A stretch of 64,000 nt of DNA from Tsuneonella flava (GTDB lineage Bacteria; Pseudomonadota; Alphaproteobacteria; Sphingomonadales; Sphingomonadaceae): contig NZ_PHSO01000005.1 of assembly GCF_002870965.1 (NCBI RefSeq), positions 248,001 through 312,000 on the forward strand. The letters run 5' to 3'. The notes under the pieces were generated by a model that was given only the letters and a program-made list of their open reading frames with translations, had not been told where the DNA came from and ran no database searches. The stretch's first letter is position 1. Each line of letters begins with the position of its first letter. The translations under genes were made by a program, and so were the position numbers. Below are positions 18,412-27,046 of the stretch, one piece after another.

Positions 18412-18828
18412 CTAGCTTGCCTGATCTTCCTCGATTTGGCCGGCGTGCTCGCCTGCGAGCAGCTGCGCGGCAACGCTTTCCGCTTCCGCTTCTGAGGCGG
18501 TGAAGAGCATCGGAAAGCCCCAGAACTTTTGGAAAATGGGAGCCGACGTCTTGGCCAGCAAGCGTTTTGCCTTGCTCGGCTCGATATAGACCATTGCCCG
18601 GACATAGCTGTGCAGCGCCTGACGATTGCGCTTCATCCACAGCGTCACCCGCTTGCGTTCCTCGACCGACTGATCGTGATCGGCGTCCTCACCGACGCCG
18701 ATCAAGATAAAGGTCTGCTCACGCTGCAAGAGATCTTCGAAGATCTGGAAGCTAGCATCATCGCCCCGCTCGTCGGTGCGATTATAGTACATGTGTACGA
18801 TCGGGAATTTTGCGTCATCTACCAGCAT
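18412..18828 (-). CDS. Unknown 138-residue protein of the iron locus
   Basis: Not recognised. A 138-residue soluble protein beginning MLVDDAKFPIVHMYYNRTDE, rich in charged residues, with the segments FQIFEDLLQREQTFILIGVGED and KRLLAKTSAPIFQKFWGFPMLF. No signal peptide or membrane segment is evident. It lies between the AraC-type regulator and the DHA2 transporter, all on the minus strand. The compact, balanced composition makes it look real. A role linked to iron uptake is inferred only from position. Confidence 0.6.
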   Translation of the reverse strand: MLVDDAKFPIVHMYYNRTDERGDDASFQIFEDLLQREQTFILIGVGEDADHDQSVEERKRVTLWMKRNRQALHSYVRAMVYIEPSKAKRLLAKTSAPIFQKFWGFPMLFTASEAEAESVAAQLLAGEHAGQIEEDQAS

Positions 18829-18943
18829 GGTCGTAATCCAACACTTTCATCAATTATATCCACCTTAGGCCCTCGCTGCTGCTTTGAATTTGGCCAGTCA
18901 GGCAGATGGTTTCTCGAAACCGCCAATCTTTGCCCCTCGCGCA

Positions 18944-19807
18944 TCACAGCCCCAGCGCTTGCTGCGCCTCCCTCATCGAGGTTATGAAATTAGCCCTGCG
19001 TTGCCGCGCCTGCGGGACAGCTGCACTGCGCCGCGCGGCCAGGAACTGCCCCGGTGGCTGGCCCATGACCTTCTTGAACATCGTGATGAAAGCGCTGGCA
19101 CTTTCATACCCCAGATCGAACGAAACGGTCTGCACCGATGCCCCCTCGGTCAGCCGCTCGATCGCGAACATCACCTGAAACTGCTGGCGCCACCGCCCGA
19201 AATTCATGCCGGTGTGTTTCATGATAAGCCGGAACAGGCTGCGCTCGCTCATGGCGACGATCCGGGCCCATTCGCCGATGGTTGTCCGATTGGCCGGATC
19301 AGACGATAGGGCCGTCGCGATGGTTCTCAATCGTGGGTCCGCCGGCATCGGCAGGTGGAGGCTGCCCATCGGTGCGCGCTCAAGCTGGTCGAGCATGGTC
19401 TGGATCAGACGGCCATCAGCGCCATCGGCATCGTAGAGCGCAGGCAGGCGGGTCACGGCGATCAGCAACTCCTGCAGCAGTGGCCCGGTCGAGAAGGTGC
19501 TGCACTGCGCAGGCAGATTGTGGGCCAGATCGGGGTCGATGAAGAGCGTGTAGACCTCAAGGTCGCCGACGCAGCGCACGCTGTGTTCCATGTCGCTGGG
19601 AATCCACAGAGCGCACTGCCGGGGCACCATCCACAGGCCCTGTGCCACCTCGCAGGTGATGAGGCCGCGGACCGCCAGGATGAGCTGCGCTTCGCGATGC
19701 CGATGCGGGGGCTGCTCCAGGCCTTCGGTGAACAGCTCCATCCCCACCGCCGAAACGGGGCGGGGAATCTCCGCTGGTTCAAAGTCCTCGTAGTCGTCGT
19801 TTTGCAT
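18944..19807 (-). CDS. AraC-family transcriptional regulator
   Basis: A 287-residue regulator with an N-terminal cupin-like domain (HRHREAQLILAVRG; WIPSDMEHSV) and a C-terminal double helix-turn-helix AraC domain (EWARIVAMSERSLFRLIMKHTG; SFDLGYESASAFITMFKKVMG). The ATG at 19807 is chosen because upstream codons have no family character and would cover the Fur-like palindrome at 19858-19872. Position beside a TonB siderophore receptor and PepSY protein suggests a PchR/YbtA-like activator responding to a ferri-siderophore; this is inference. Confidence 0.9.
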   Translation of the reverse strand: MQNDDYEDFEPAEIPRPVSAVGMELFTEGLEQPPHRHREAQLILAVRGLITCEVAQGLWMVPRQCALWIPSDMEHSVRCVGDLEVYTLFIDPDLAHNLPAQCSTFSTGPLLQELLIAVTRLPALYDADGADGRLIQTMLDQLERAPMGSLHLPMPADPRLRTIATALSSDPANRTTIGEWARIVAMSERSLFRLIMKHTGMNFGRWRQQFQVMFAIERLTEGASVQTVSFDLGYESASAFITMFKKVMGQPPGQFLAARRSAAVPQARQRRANFITSMREAQQALGL

Positions 19808-19857
19808 CGTTCTGGTCCATTGGGGCGACCTTGTATGTAGCACCATAGCTCCAGAAA

Positions 19858-19872
19858 TGCGAATCATTCTCA
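19858..19872. promoter_or_regulatory. Fur-box-like site before the AraC gene
   Basis: TGCGAATCATTCTCA fits the 7-1-7 inverted-repeat form of a Fur site (minus strand TGAGAAT G ATTCGCA). It lies 51 bases upstream of the AraC start, where a promoter would be. It is one of four similar sites in this locus. Confidence 0.65.
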
Positions 19873-19934
19873 ATTGACTGGCCATATAGCGAAATATTTT
19901 GGCGGTATTGCGCAATCCGGCGGCCTAAGACGCC

Positions 19935-21476
19935 TCAGGAAGATGCGGCCTGAGCAAGCCTCGCGGGGGCAGCGCGCCGAGGCTTGAGCATCGGTCGGGC
20001 GACAAAGACAGCGGTGACGAGCAGCGCGGCATCCACCGCCCAGCTCATCGGATCGACGGCGGAAACGCCTTTCGCGGCGCTGATCGCGGCATGGAACAGC
20101 GCCAGTCCAGCCAGCGCCAGGGCCGTCGCTGCACGCAGCCACGCTCCCAAGCGCGTCTGCATCGAAGGCAAACATGCCAGACTATAGGCCGCTACGGTGC
20201 CCGCGCCCCAAGCCAGCAGCGGCGCGCCCTTCGCCTCCGTTATCAAAGACGGAATCGCCGCCAGCGTAAGCGCAAGCGGTTGGCCCCAGATAGTGGCCGT
20301 CCATAGCCGCTCCATGATCGGCGCGGGCCGCCCCTTGTCGCGTCGGCGCGTCAGCCAGATCTGGAAGCCCGTCGCCGTAATGCTGCACATCGACAGGCCA
20401 AGCAGGCCATAGGCAAGCTTGACAAAGAGCCCGCCAAACCAGCCAAAGTGAAGCGGCTGGATAGCGAATATCATCTGCTGGGCGAACGACCGTTTGGCCA
20501 CGTCGGATGCGAAGACATTGCGGCCAGTGCTGTCATAGACAACGCTTTCGCTGAGCGGGAGGCCGCGCGGGTCGCGCAGGCCGATCGCGATCATTTGCCC
20601 CTCGGCGCCCGGCTGCTGGATGGAGACCGACTGGAGCGTGAAGCCGGGCGCGGCTGCGGTCGCAGCGGCGATGAACGGCGCGCTCGGCGGAACCGGATCG
20701 GTGCGCGGCGCATCCGCCGCCCCTCGGGCGGAAGGTCCGGCAAACTCGGAAAAGGCCCTGGTCATGTCCCCCTTATAGGTGGTCGCAGCGACACTGCCCA
20801 AAACGATGAGGAAGACGCCGAGGAAAGCGCCGGTGAACGCGATGATGAAGTGGAAGGGCAAGCCCCAGGTGCCGATGCGGTTATGCAGGTCGGCCTGACT
20901 CAGGCGAGCAGACCCGCCGCTGCGGAGCCGAAACGCGTCCTTGATGATGCGCGGATGGGCAAGCACACCGGAAATCACCAGCGCCAGCAAGGCCAGCCCC
21001 GCCAGCCCCACGATCACCGTGCCGATGCCATAGGGCAGGTGAAGATTGATATGCAGCCCCACCAGAAAGTCGCTGACATCGTGGCGCACCTTTATCGCCG
21101 GCTGCCCCGCTGCATCGGCGAACCAACCTCCGCTGTGCGTGCGGTCGCCACTTCGGGCGGAGAGCACGAGATGCGGATTGGCGGGCGATGGAAGGTTCGC
21201 CGAAACCGAACGCACTTCGTCCTTCGGCCCCATCTCGCGCAGCGCGGCCAGCCCCTTATCGATCACCTCAGGCGCTACGGCGACCACCCTCGGGGCCTCG
21301 GGCTGTTCCCAGCGTTCCAGCTCCTCGACGAACACCACGACGCTTCCCGTCAGGCAGATAAGGTAGATTGCCGCGCTGAACGCGAGGCCAAGGGCGGAAT
21401 GCCCCGCTAGCACCGCGCTCACCCAGCCTTTGGAAAACAGCGGCTTGCGCGTTTTGGGGCGAAGAGGATTGGTCAT
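19935..21476 (-). CDS. PepSY-associated transmembrane protein, PiuB-like
   Basis: A 513-residue inner-membrane protein with the PepSY_TM layout: an N-terminal helix (ALGLAFSAAIYLICLTGSVVVFVEELERWEQP), a large periplasmic part, the motif LHINLHLPYGIGTVIVGLAG, then HNRIGTWGLPFHFIIAFTGAFLG and a run of C-terminal helices. The family (PiuB/FoxB/FegB) is linked to ferri-siderophore reduction at the inner membrane, with conserved His likely binding haem. Its ATG overlaps the stop of the preceding small membrane protein (ATGA). It fits the iron-uptake locus with the nearby siderophore receptor. Confidence 0.92.
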   Translation of the reverse strand: MTNPLRPKTRKPLFSKGWVSAVLAGHSALGLAFSAAIYLICLTGSVVVFVEELERWEQPEAPRVVAVAPEVIDKGLAALREMGPKDEVRSVSANLPSPANPHLVLSARSGDRTHSGGWFADAAGQPAIKVRHDVSDFLVGLHINLHLPYGIGTVIVGLAGLALLALVISGVLAHPRIIKDAFRLRSGGSARLSQADLHNRIGTWGLPFHFIIAFTGAFLGVFLIVLGSVAATTYKGDMTRAFSEFAGPSARGAADAPRTDPVPPSAPFIAAATAAAPGFTLQSVSIQQPGAEGQMIAIGLRDPRGLPLSESVVYDSTGRNVFASDVAKRSFAQQMIFAIQPLHFGWFGGLFVKLAYGLLGLSMCSITATGFQIWLTRRRDKGRPAPIMERLWTATIWGQPLALTLAAIPSLITEAKGAPLLAWGAGTVAAYSLACLPSMQTRLGAWLRAATALALAGLALFHAAISAAKGVSAVDPMSWAVDAALLVTAVFVARPMLKPRRAAPARLAQAASS

Positions 21477-22018
21477 GACAGCAAGGTCCAGGCAATGGCG
21501 GCGCCAGCGATTACGGATGCTCCGGTCATGCCGAGGACCGGGCGCAGCATCACGCGGTCACTCAGCATCCAGATGACGAGGCACGCCCACAGCAGCGGCA
21601 CGACAACCACGGCGGTAGCGAAGCGGTCGGCCTGCGCCCCCGGCACCATGCCTGCCACCCCTGCCCCGATCGCATTGGCGGCGATCGCGGTGAGAAGGAG
21701 CGCCGCCGCGCCCCTCGCCCAGCCGCGCCAGCGCGCCCCGCGTCGCTCTGCAGGATCAAGCGCCTTTTCGCCTCTGACCCGCGACTTCGCGAGGCGGGCT
21801 GGCCGACGCTCCTCGCCGAACTTGACCACCACCATCGCGCAGAGGCTAAAAGCCAGCAGCAGCGCGGCCAGACCGACGACCACCCCAAGCCAGAAGGCAA
21901 ACAGACCGGCGGCCGGGATCAGCATCAGCCACCCTCCTGCCGCCCATAGTTTGCGCTGCATTCCTGCGCTGCTCCATGCTGCCCGCAACATCAGGACCGA
22001 CGCAAGACACGCCGCCAT
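21473..22018 (-). CDS. Membrane protein co-transcribed with the PepSY gene
   Basis: Not recognised by family. From ATG 22018 it has 181 residues with about five or six hydrophobic segments (MAACLASVLMLRAAW; LMLIPAAGLFAFWLGVVVGLAALLLAF; WARGAAALLLTAIAANAIGAGVAGMV; and two near the C-terminus). A TTG at 22048 would add ten residues and has GAGAGG upstream. It overlaps the PepSY gene by four bases, so the two proteins probably work together in iron-siderophore processing. The Fur-like palindrome at 22073-22087 lies just before it. Confidence 0.75.
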   Translation of the reverse strand: MAACLASVLMLRAAWSSAGMQRKLWAAGGWLMLIPAAGLFAFWLGVVVGLAALLLAFSLCAMVVVKFGEERRPARLAKSRVRGEKALDPAERRGARWRGWARGAAALLLTAIAANAIGAGVAGMVPGAQADRFATAVVVVPLLWACLVIWMLSDRVMLRPVLGMTGASVIAGAAIAWTLLS

Positions 22019-22072
22019 CCCGAAGGCCCATGCTACCTGTCTGATCAAGGAAACCCCGTGCCTCTCTGAAAA

Positions 22073-22087
22073 CGCGAATTGATTGCA
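22073..22087. promoter_or_regulatory. Fur-box-like site before the PepSY operon
   Basis: CGCGAATTGATTGCA resembles the other palindromes of this locus. With its flank, GCGAATTGATTGCAATAAGC matches 17 of 20 bases of the site at 25711-25730. It is 25-55 bases upstream of the two possible starts of the PepSY operon. It is the weakest palindrome of the four. Confidence 0.5.
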
Positions 22088-22158
22088 ATAAGCAGTAGTG
22101 CGGTTCGCTGGCGAGCGCGTTGCGCGAGTCCGCCAAAGAGTTTCGCAATGCCGCCAAG

Positions 22159-22173
22159 CCCCCCCCCCCCCCC
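22159..22173. repeat. Homopolymer C15 tract
   Basis: Fifteen consecutive C (G on the minus strand) in the intergenic region, about 140 bases upstream of the small membrane protein start. No other homopolymer of this length was noticed in the window. Such tracts slip during replication and can also be sequencing or assembly artefacts. Confidence 0.9.
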
Positions 22174-22386
22174 GCTTCGCCAGCCGGAAAAGAGCGGCGC
22201 CTGAACGCCGGGAAATGGCAGAATAGCGCAAGAATCTGGCCGATGCGTCCGATGCGGAAAAGGCGCGCCTGACCTAGCTCTGCAATGTGACTGAATTGCG
22301 TGTTCCGTCGCAAGTCTCGGGGGAGCAACAGGACACAATGCTATGAACCGAACTCTACCGATCCGCACCCTGCCCCGGCTCCGGTA

Positions 22387-22845
22387 ATGCACGCCAAGCC
22401 GATGACCATGCGGGCGCGCCACTACCACGAGCGTCTGATCATCAAGGCGATGCGCAAGCTGGCAGCGCCTGCCCCCGCGCCATCCACAGGCGGAGAGTTG
22501 TTGCGCCGTGCGGGTGTAGATGAAGAGGGAATATCGGCGCTGGCTGCCGTAGTCGCGCTGTTGCCACGGCTGCTGCCTGCGGCGCGCCTTCACGACATTG
22601 GCTCCCCCTATGTCTCGTCAGGCGAAATTCTGCTGCTGGGCGAGCTCGCCCGCCGTCAGCGGCAGCGCTCCGTGCCGATGTACGCCGCCGATCGCTGGCC
22701 GCTCAAGCTCGCGCCATCGCTCGATCTGCTGCTCGATGCCTCGGCTTCCGCGCTCAGCGCAGCCGACCTCTTCCTGTTCCATCGGACCATTACCGCCGCG
22801 CTCGACCGCGCCCGCGAAATGCCGAGCCAGCAAACCACCCTGTGA
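22387..22845 (+). CDS. Hypothetical protein of the iron locus
   Basis: Not recognised. A 152-residue protein from ATG 22387 (MHAKPMTMRARHYHERLIIKAMRKL), rich in Ala, Leu and Arg, with no signal peptide. The middle part (SALAAVVALLPRLLPAARLHDI; GEILLLGELARRQRQRSVPMYAA) looks like amphipathic helices. It converges on the siderophore receptor gene with a shared hairpin between them. Its low-complexity, high-GC composition leaves some doubt that it is coding. Confidence 0.5.
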   Translation: MHAKPMTMRARHYHERLIIKAMRKLAAPAPAPSTGGELLRRAGVDEEGISALAAVVALLPRLLPAARLHDIGSPYVSSGEILLLGELARRQRQRSVPMYAADRWPLKLAPSLDLLLDASASALSAADLFLFHRTITAALDRAREMPSQQTTL

Positions 22846-22853
22846 CCTGAATA

Positions 22854-22884
22854 CGGCGGACCGACCCCATCAGGTCGATCCGCC
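22854..22884. terminator. Hairpin between convergent genes
   Basis: CGGCGGACCGACC and GGTCGATCCGCCG form a 13-base stem with one mismatch around a CCATCA loop. It lies between the hypothetical gene (plus) and the receptor gene (minus). There is no T-run, so termination is likely but not certain. Confidence 0.55.
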
Positions 22885-22900
22885 GCAACAAGGCGATACG

Positions 22901-25255
22901 TTAGTACCGCAAGTTCACAGTAAATGTGGCATTGCGCGGTGCGCCCACGGCCGCCGTGTCGTAGAATCCGGCGCGCATCCAGTACCGCTGGTCGAACAGG
23001 TTGTTGACGTTCACCGAAGCAGACAGCCGATCGCTGAAGGCATAACGAGCCAGCGCATTCACCAACGCATAGCTTCCCTGGACGACCGTCTGATCCTTCA
23101 AGATTCCGCCCTGCCCATCGGGCCGGTTGATCCCATTGAACAGGATATCGCTTTGCCAGTGGATCCCGCCGCCAATCGTCAGCCCGTCCAATGCGCCCGG
23201 CAAACGGTAGCTGGTGAAGAGCTTGACCGTCTTGCGGGGCTCCTGCGGGTTGAGGCGTTCGCCATCGGGCCCTTCGCTTTTCAGCAAGGTGAAGCCGCCC
23301 GAGATGCTCCAGCCCGGAAGAATCTCGCCATTCGCTTCGAGATCGAAGCCGCGGGTCTTGGTCCCGTCGACCGCGATATAGGCGCTGCTGAGCGGATTGT
23401 TCGGGTCGAAAAATCCGACATCCTCCTGTGCCAGCTTGTCCAGCCGCGTGTCGAACAGCGTCAGCGAGAGGTTGAGGTCGCCGCCGAAGAACTCACCCTT
23501 GATGCCCACTTCCCGGCTGTTGCCCTTGGTCGGCTCAAGAATGTTGCCGTTGCGGTCGCGCCGATCTGTCTGTGGCTTGAAGATCTCGGTATAGCTTGCG
23601 AACAGCGTGAAGTTTCCGGTTATGTCATAGGTCACGCCAGCATAGGGCGTGACCCTGTTCTGCCGATAGCGGAGACTGTCGGACCCGACCTCGTCCTCAT
23701 CCAGCTCATAGCGATTGAACCGGCCCCCAAGAATGACCTTGAGCTCATCCGTGGGTGACAGACGGGCTGCCGCATAGACCCCGTATTTCCTGGCCTTGAC
23801 GGTCGAAGCCGCACCCCAGGGGAGGGCGTTGTTCTCAAAGTCGAGGCGCGGAATTTCGCCCACCTGGTCAAGCGATGGCGCAGGCGTTGCCGAGAACGGA
23901 AAATACAGGTTGGTCGCAAGGAGAGATCCCGGCGAGGTCCGTTTCATCCACGAGAGGGTGGTGCCGACAACCAGCTGGTGCTCCCTGCCAAACAGTTCGA
24001 TCGGCCCGTTGCTCTGCAGGTCAATCGTATCCTGCTTTGTCTTGCTGCTGAATTTCGTGCCCGCGCCCATCACCGCGACGCTGGAGAAACCGGTCTGCCG
24101 GTCGGGATAAAAGCCGATATTGCGCCGAGGATTGGTGGGATCGACCCCCGTCAGCGCAAACAGCTCCGCATCGGAATCCAGCTGCGAGTGGGTCAGCGCG
24201 CTCTTGAACTTCCAGCCATTGGCGAACTCGTGCGACAGGTTGACGAAGGCCGTCTGGGATTCGACGTCGAAATAGGTCCATGGCGGCGACAGGTTTGCCG
24301 AACGGCGCAGATCGGTCGTCAGCGAACCATCGCTGTAGAACAGCGGGGCAGCGCCCCAGGATGATCCCTTCGGCTGGCTGTGCTGATATTCGAAGCCTGC
24401 GGTGAGGATCGTGTTATCGGTCAGATCGGCTTCGACCACGCCATAACCAATGGCCTTCTTCTGCTCGTAGAAATCGAGATAGGATTTCTGATCCTGATAG
24501 ACACCGATGGCCCGCGCACGGATGCTGCCGTTGCTTGTAAGCGGCGCGGAAACATCCAGCGTGCCGCGGTAGTTTTCCCAGGATCCCACCATGCCCGATG
24601 CGCCGATCGCCAGGTCCTGCTTGGGGCGCTTGCGGATCAGATTGATCGAGGCCGAGGGATTGCCCGAACCCGTCAGCAGGCCGGTCGCGCCCCTCACGAC
24701 CTCGACGCGATCATAAAGCGCGGTGTCGATGAACCCGATGCCGTTATCGAGCGAACTAACCACGCCGTCATACATGATGTTGTCGACGCTAAAGCCGCGC
24801 GACGAATATCTGACACGCTCGGAATCGATATAGTTGCGCGTCACGCCGGGCGCGCTTTGCAGCACGGTATCGAGACTAGTGAGGTTCTGATCCTCCATGT
24901 TCTGGCTGGTAATGACCGTCACCGCCTGCGGAATTTCTCGCGGCTTGAGCGGCATGCCGAGCGCCGCACCCGTTGAGCGCGTGGTGTAGGAGCCGGAGTC
25001 TTCCGTGGTCTGCCCTTCCTGCACACCGGTGACGATGATGACGGTATCGCCCGTGGTCGTATCCGCATAATCTTGGCGCGACGCGCGTTGCCGTTCCTGC
25101 CCGTTATCCTCTGTCTGTGCATGGGCAGCACCACTTGCTGTAAAGATTGCGCATGCGATGAGAGATCCCGCCCCTCTTGCGATTGCTCGCCTGCGTCTGC
25201 CTTTACGATTCAACCACTCTGAGCGATTGCTGGCGAAACCGTTCACCCCAGACAT
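22901..25255 (-). CDS. TonB-dependent siderophore receptor
   Basis: A 784-residue outer-membrane receptor for ferri-siderophores. It has a signal region ([21 protein letters not shown]), a plug domain ([66 protein letters not shown]) and a beta-barrel ending in the aromatic [10 protein letters not shown]. The plug wording is typical of the TIGR01783 siderophore group (FhuE/FpvA-like) rather than the carbohydrate group seen later in the window. The ATG at 25255 is preferred over 25336 because it directly precedes the signal sequence and leaves the Fur-like palindrome upstream. The ligand is unknown. Confidence 0.95.
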   Translation of the reverse strand: MSGVNGFASNRSEWLNRKGRRRRAIARGAGSLIACAIFTASGAAHAQTEDNGQERQRASRQDYADTTTGDTVIIVTGVQEGQTTEDSGSYTTRSTGAALGMPLKPREIPQAVTVITSQNMEDQNLTSLDTVLQSAPGVTRNYIDSERVRYSSRGFSVDNIMYDGVVSSLDNGIGFIDTALYDRVEVVRGATGLLTGSGNPSASINLIRKRPKQDLAIGASGMVGSWENYRGTLDVSAPLTSNGSIRARAIGVYQDQKSYLDFYEQKKAIGYGVVEADLTDNTILTAGFEYQHSQPKGSSWGAAPLFYSDGSLTTDLRRSANLSPPWTYFDVESQTAFVNLSHEFANGWKFKSALTHSQLDSDAELFALTGVDPTNPRRNIGFYPDRQTGFSSVAVMGAGTKFSSKTKQDTIDLQSNGPIELFGREHQLVVGTTLSWMKRTSPGSLLATNLYFPFSATPAPSLDQVGEIPRLDFENNALPWGAASTVKARKYGVYAAARLSPTDELKVILGGRFNRYELDEDEVGSDSLRYRQNRVTPYAGVTYDITGNFTLFASYTEIFKPQTDRRDRNGNILEPTKGNSREVGIKGEFFGGDLNLSLTLFDTRLDKLAQEDVGFFDPNNPLSSAYIAVDGTKTRGFDLEANGEILPGWSISGGFTLLKSEGPDGERLNPQEPRKTVKLFTSYRLPGALDGLTIGGGIHWQSDILFNGINRPDGQGGILKDQTVVQGSYALVNALARYAFSDRLSASVNVNNLFDQRYWMRAGFYDTAAVGAPRNATFTVNLRY

Positions 25256-25277
25256 CTGGAACCCCTTTTCTAATTCA

Positions 25278-25292
25278 TGCGAATGCCTCGCA
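25278..25292. promoter_or_regulatory. Fur-box-like site before the siderophore receptor
   Basis: TGCGAATGCCTCGCA, extended to ATGCGA-ATGCC-TCGCAT (25277-25293), is a perfect inverted repeat 22 bases upstream of the receptor ATG. Its position and form fit iron repression by Fur. Confidence 0.65.
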
Positions 25293-25355
25293 TTACCAAT
25301 TCTGGGCTCCGTACAGTGCACGCCACGATCTGCCACATCTCAGATCCGCCAATTG

Positions 25356-25385
25356 ATTTCGCGATTTAGACAAAAATCGCGAAAT
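25356..25385. other. Perfect 12-base inverted repeat
   Basis: ATTTCGCGATTT and AAATCGCGAAAT are perfect 12-base arms around AGACAA. The element lies about 100 bases upstream of the receptor start and before the DUF736 fragment. It could be a second operator, a hairpin terminator without a long T-run, or the end of a lost mobile element. Confidence 0.7.
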
Positions 25386-25463
25386 GCCGGCAGGGCTGGC
25401 GTTCAACGGGCTTTGGTGACGGCCTGCTTTCCAAGCCCGACTGCTCGCTCCAGGCGTTGCCGG

Positions 25464-25613
25464 ATGCGCTGGACTGTCGAGGCCGCGACCAGTCGCGAAG
25501 GCCGTGACTATATCTCGGTCAAGCTGGACGATCTGAGTTTTCCGGTTCCGGTCTATGCCACGCTCTGCGAGACCGACACTGCCGGCGAATACGTCCTCAT
25601 CTGGTCGCGCTGA
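25464..25613 (+). pseudogene. C-terminal fragment of a DUF736 gene
   Basis: Forty-nine codons from ATG 25464 match the C-terminal half of DUF736 proteins: [19 protein letters not shown] followed by VPVYATL and the ending YVLIWSR. Intact members are about 100 residues and begin with a beta-rich N-terminal half, which is missing here in all frames. DUF736 genes are common on conjugative plasmids and integrative elements of sphingomonads and rhizobia. The remnant therefore suggests past integration of such an element at this place. Confidence 0.75.
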
Positions 25614-25708
25614 CGGTCAGCAGAGCCCGTCCGTTCGGGCGGGCGCATCGGTCATCGGATGGATCGACCGGCTTCCTTCTTGAGGTCATCGCCATCGTCA
25701 GCTAACAC

Positions 25709-25725
25709 TTGCGAGTTAATCGCAA
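25709..25725. promoter_or_regulatory. Fur-box-like palindrome before a hypothetical gene
   Basis: TTGCGA-GTTAA-TCGCAA is a perfect inverted repeat 38 bases upstream of the ATG at 25764. It shares the flank GCAATAAGC with the site at 22073-22087. Confidence 0.65.
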
Positions 25726-25763
25726 TAAGCGACATGAGGGGATAGCGCAGAAAGGACAGATCG

Positions 25764-26183
25764 ATGACCCGCCACTTCCCGCCGCCAAGCCTCGACGATG
25801 CCGCGCATCGCTCATTGCTGGTCGAGGCGGCACGGTGCTGGCGCAATGCGCGTGACACAGGTCAGTCTGTCCAGCCCTGTCTCTACAAGATCCTGGCGTC
25901 CCATAATTGCGAGATGCTTGCTCCTGTGTTCGATAGCCTGATGCACCTGTGCGAAGATGCACTTGGGCGCGCGGTCGCTACCGGTGAAGACGCGGCACTT
26001 TCGGGTGACGAGCATTTGCTGCTCGGGCTGCTCGACGGATCGAAACCGCGCCACGCCTGCATCGAATGCGCTGAAGGTGCGGCCTTGGCCCTCGATTGTG
26101 CCATCTGCTCGACACGGATCATGATGGGCTATACGACTCCGTATTGGATCGGCTCGTGCTGGCGAAACACTGCCGTCGAATGA
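25764..26183 (+). CDS. Hypothetical Cys-rich protein of the iron locus
   Basis: Not recognised. A 139-residue soluble protein starting MTRHFPPPSLDDAAHRSLL. It has several cysteines, with two pairs near the C-terminus (ACIECAEG; LDCAICSTRIM) that could bind a metal or Fe-S cluster. A Fur-like palindrome precedes it, so it is probably iron-repressed. The C-terminal tail after IMMG looks unlike the rest. An IS element begins 43 bases after the stop; the tail may have been altered by a rearrangement. Confidence 0.62.
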   Translation: MTRHFPPPSLDDAAHRSLLVEAARCWRNARDTGQSVQPCLYKILASHNCEMLAPVFDSLMHLCEDALGRAVATGEDAALSGDEHLLLGLLDGSKPRHACIECAEGAALALDCAICSTRIMMGYTTPYWIGSCWRNTAVE

Positions 26184-26225
26184 CCCCGAGCATCGGTCCC
26201 GGCATATCCAGCTGCAGTCACTTTA

Positions 26226-27046
26226 GGCTCAGGACTCGTTTATCACAGCCACAAGATGACGGTAGCGGCGAGCGCTATGGCGGAGAAGAAGACCGTAGGG
26301 CGCCGATCGTAGCGGGTGGCGACGCAGCGCCAGTCTTTGAGACGGCCAAACATGATCTCGATGCGGTTGCGACGTTTGTGCCGGCGCTTGTCGTATTTGA
26401 CGGGTTGAAGCCGGGATTTTTGGCCCGGAATGCAGGGCTCGATACCCTTCGCCTGCAAAGCCTCCCTGAACCAGTCGGCGTCATAGCCGCGATTCCCGAG
26501 TAGCCATTTCGCTTTGGGCAGATCATACAGCAGAGCCGCAGCGCCGGTGTAGTCGCTGAACTGCCCCGCGGTTATGAAGAAGCTGAGCGGGCGGCCGTTG
26601 GCACCGGTGACGGCGTGAAGCTTGGTGTTCATGCCGCCCTTGGTGTGACCGATCAGCCGCCCGAGTTCCCCTTTTCTACCCGCAGGCTCGAAGCCGTACG
26701 GTGCGCCTTCAAATAGGCCGCATCAATCATGACGGTCCCTGGCTCGGCGCCTTCAGCAGCCAGCCCTTCCATCATGCGAAGGAACACGCCCATATCGCCC
26801 CATCGCTTCCACTGGTTGTACAGCGTCTTGTGCGGACCATACTCCCTGGGCGCATCGCGCCAGCGCAGCCCATTGCGGTTGACGAACACAATGCCGCAAA
26901 GCACCCGCCGGTCGTCAACGCGCGGCTTGCCGTGGCTCTTGGGAAAGTAGGGCCGCAGACGATCCATCTGCTCGTCGGTTAGCCAATACAGGCTCCTCAC
27001 GGAGCCCGAGTCGCATCGCGCGTCTCACATCAATGGGTCCTGACCC
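26226..27046 (-). mobile_element. IS5-family (IS427-group) insertion sequence
   Basis: An 821-base element. The left end starts GGCTCAGGACTC and the right end, read inward, starts GGGTCAGGACCC; these imperfect inverted repeats continue for about 20 bases. A TA flanks both ends (26224-26225 and 27047-27048), as expected for target duplication in this group. Inside are two transposase frames in -1 relation. It separates the iron locus from the sugar locus. Confidence 0.88.
26243..27000 (-). CDS. IS5-family transposase, two frames joined by -1 frameshift; catalytic Asp lost
   Basis: The first frame (27000 to 26653, 115 residues, starting MRSLYWLTDEQMDRLRPYFP) has the helix-turn-helix region and the first catalytic Asp in VMIDAAYLKAHR. 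Near 26670 the run AAAAGGGG allows a -1 shift into the second frame, which reads KGELGRLIGHTKGGMNTK and continues to IALAATVILWL at 26243. This programmed shift is normal for the IS427 group. The D-x-G-Y motif that should hold the second catalytic Asp reads GNRGYDADWF here: GAT has become AAT (Asn). The Y-R-E-K block (RNRIEIMFGRLK) is intact. The transposase is probably inactive. Confidence 0.85.

Larger units (their letters stand above)
22019..22386. other. Intergenic region between divergent units
   Basis: About 370 bases between the PepSY operon and a plus-strand hypothetical gene. It holds the Fur-like site at 22073-22087 and the C15 tract at 22159-22173. I see no convincing gene in it; several open frames cross it in different phases but none has family-like sequence. 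Confidence 0.6.

Noticed and set aside
22598-23758. Long plus-strand open frame opposite the siderophore receptor gene
   Set aside because: Its sequence is low in family character and lies antisense to a clear TonB receptor; a GC-rich shadow frame.
25158-25463. N-terminal extension of the DUF736 frame
   Set aside because: The upstream codons run antisense through the siderophore receptor start and do not resemble the DUF736 N-terminus, so only the C-terminal fragment is reported.
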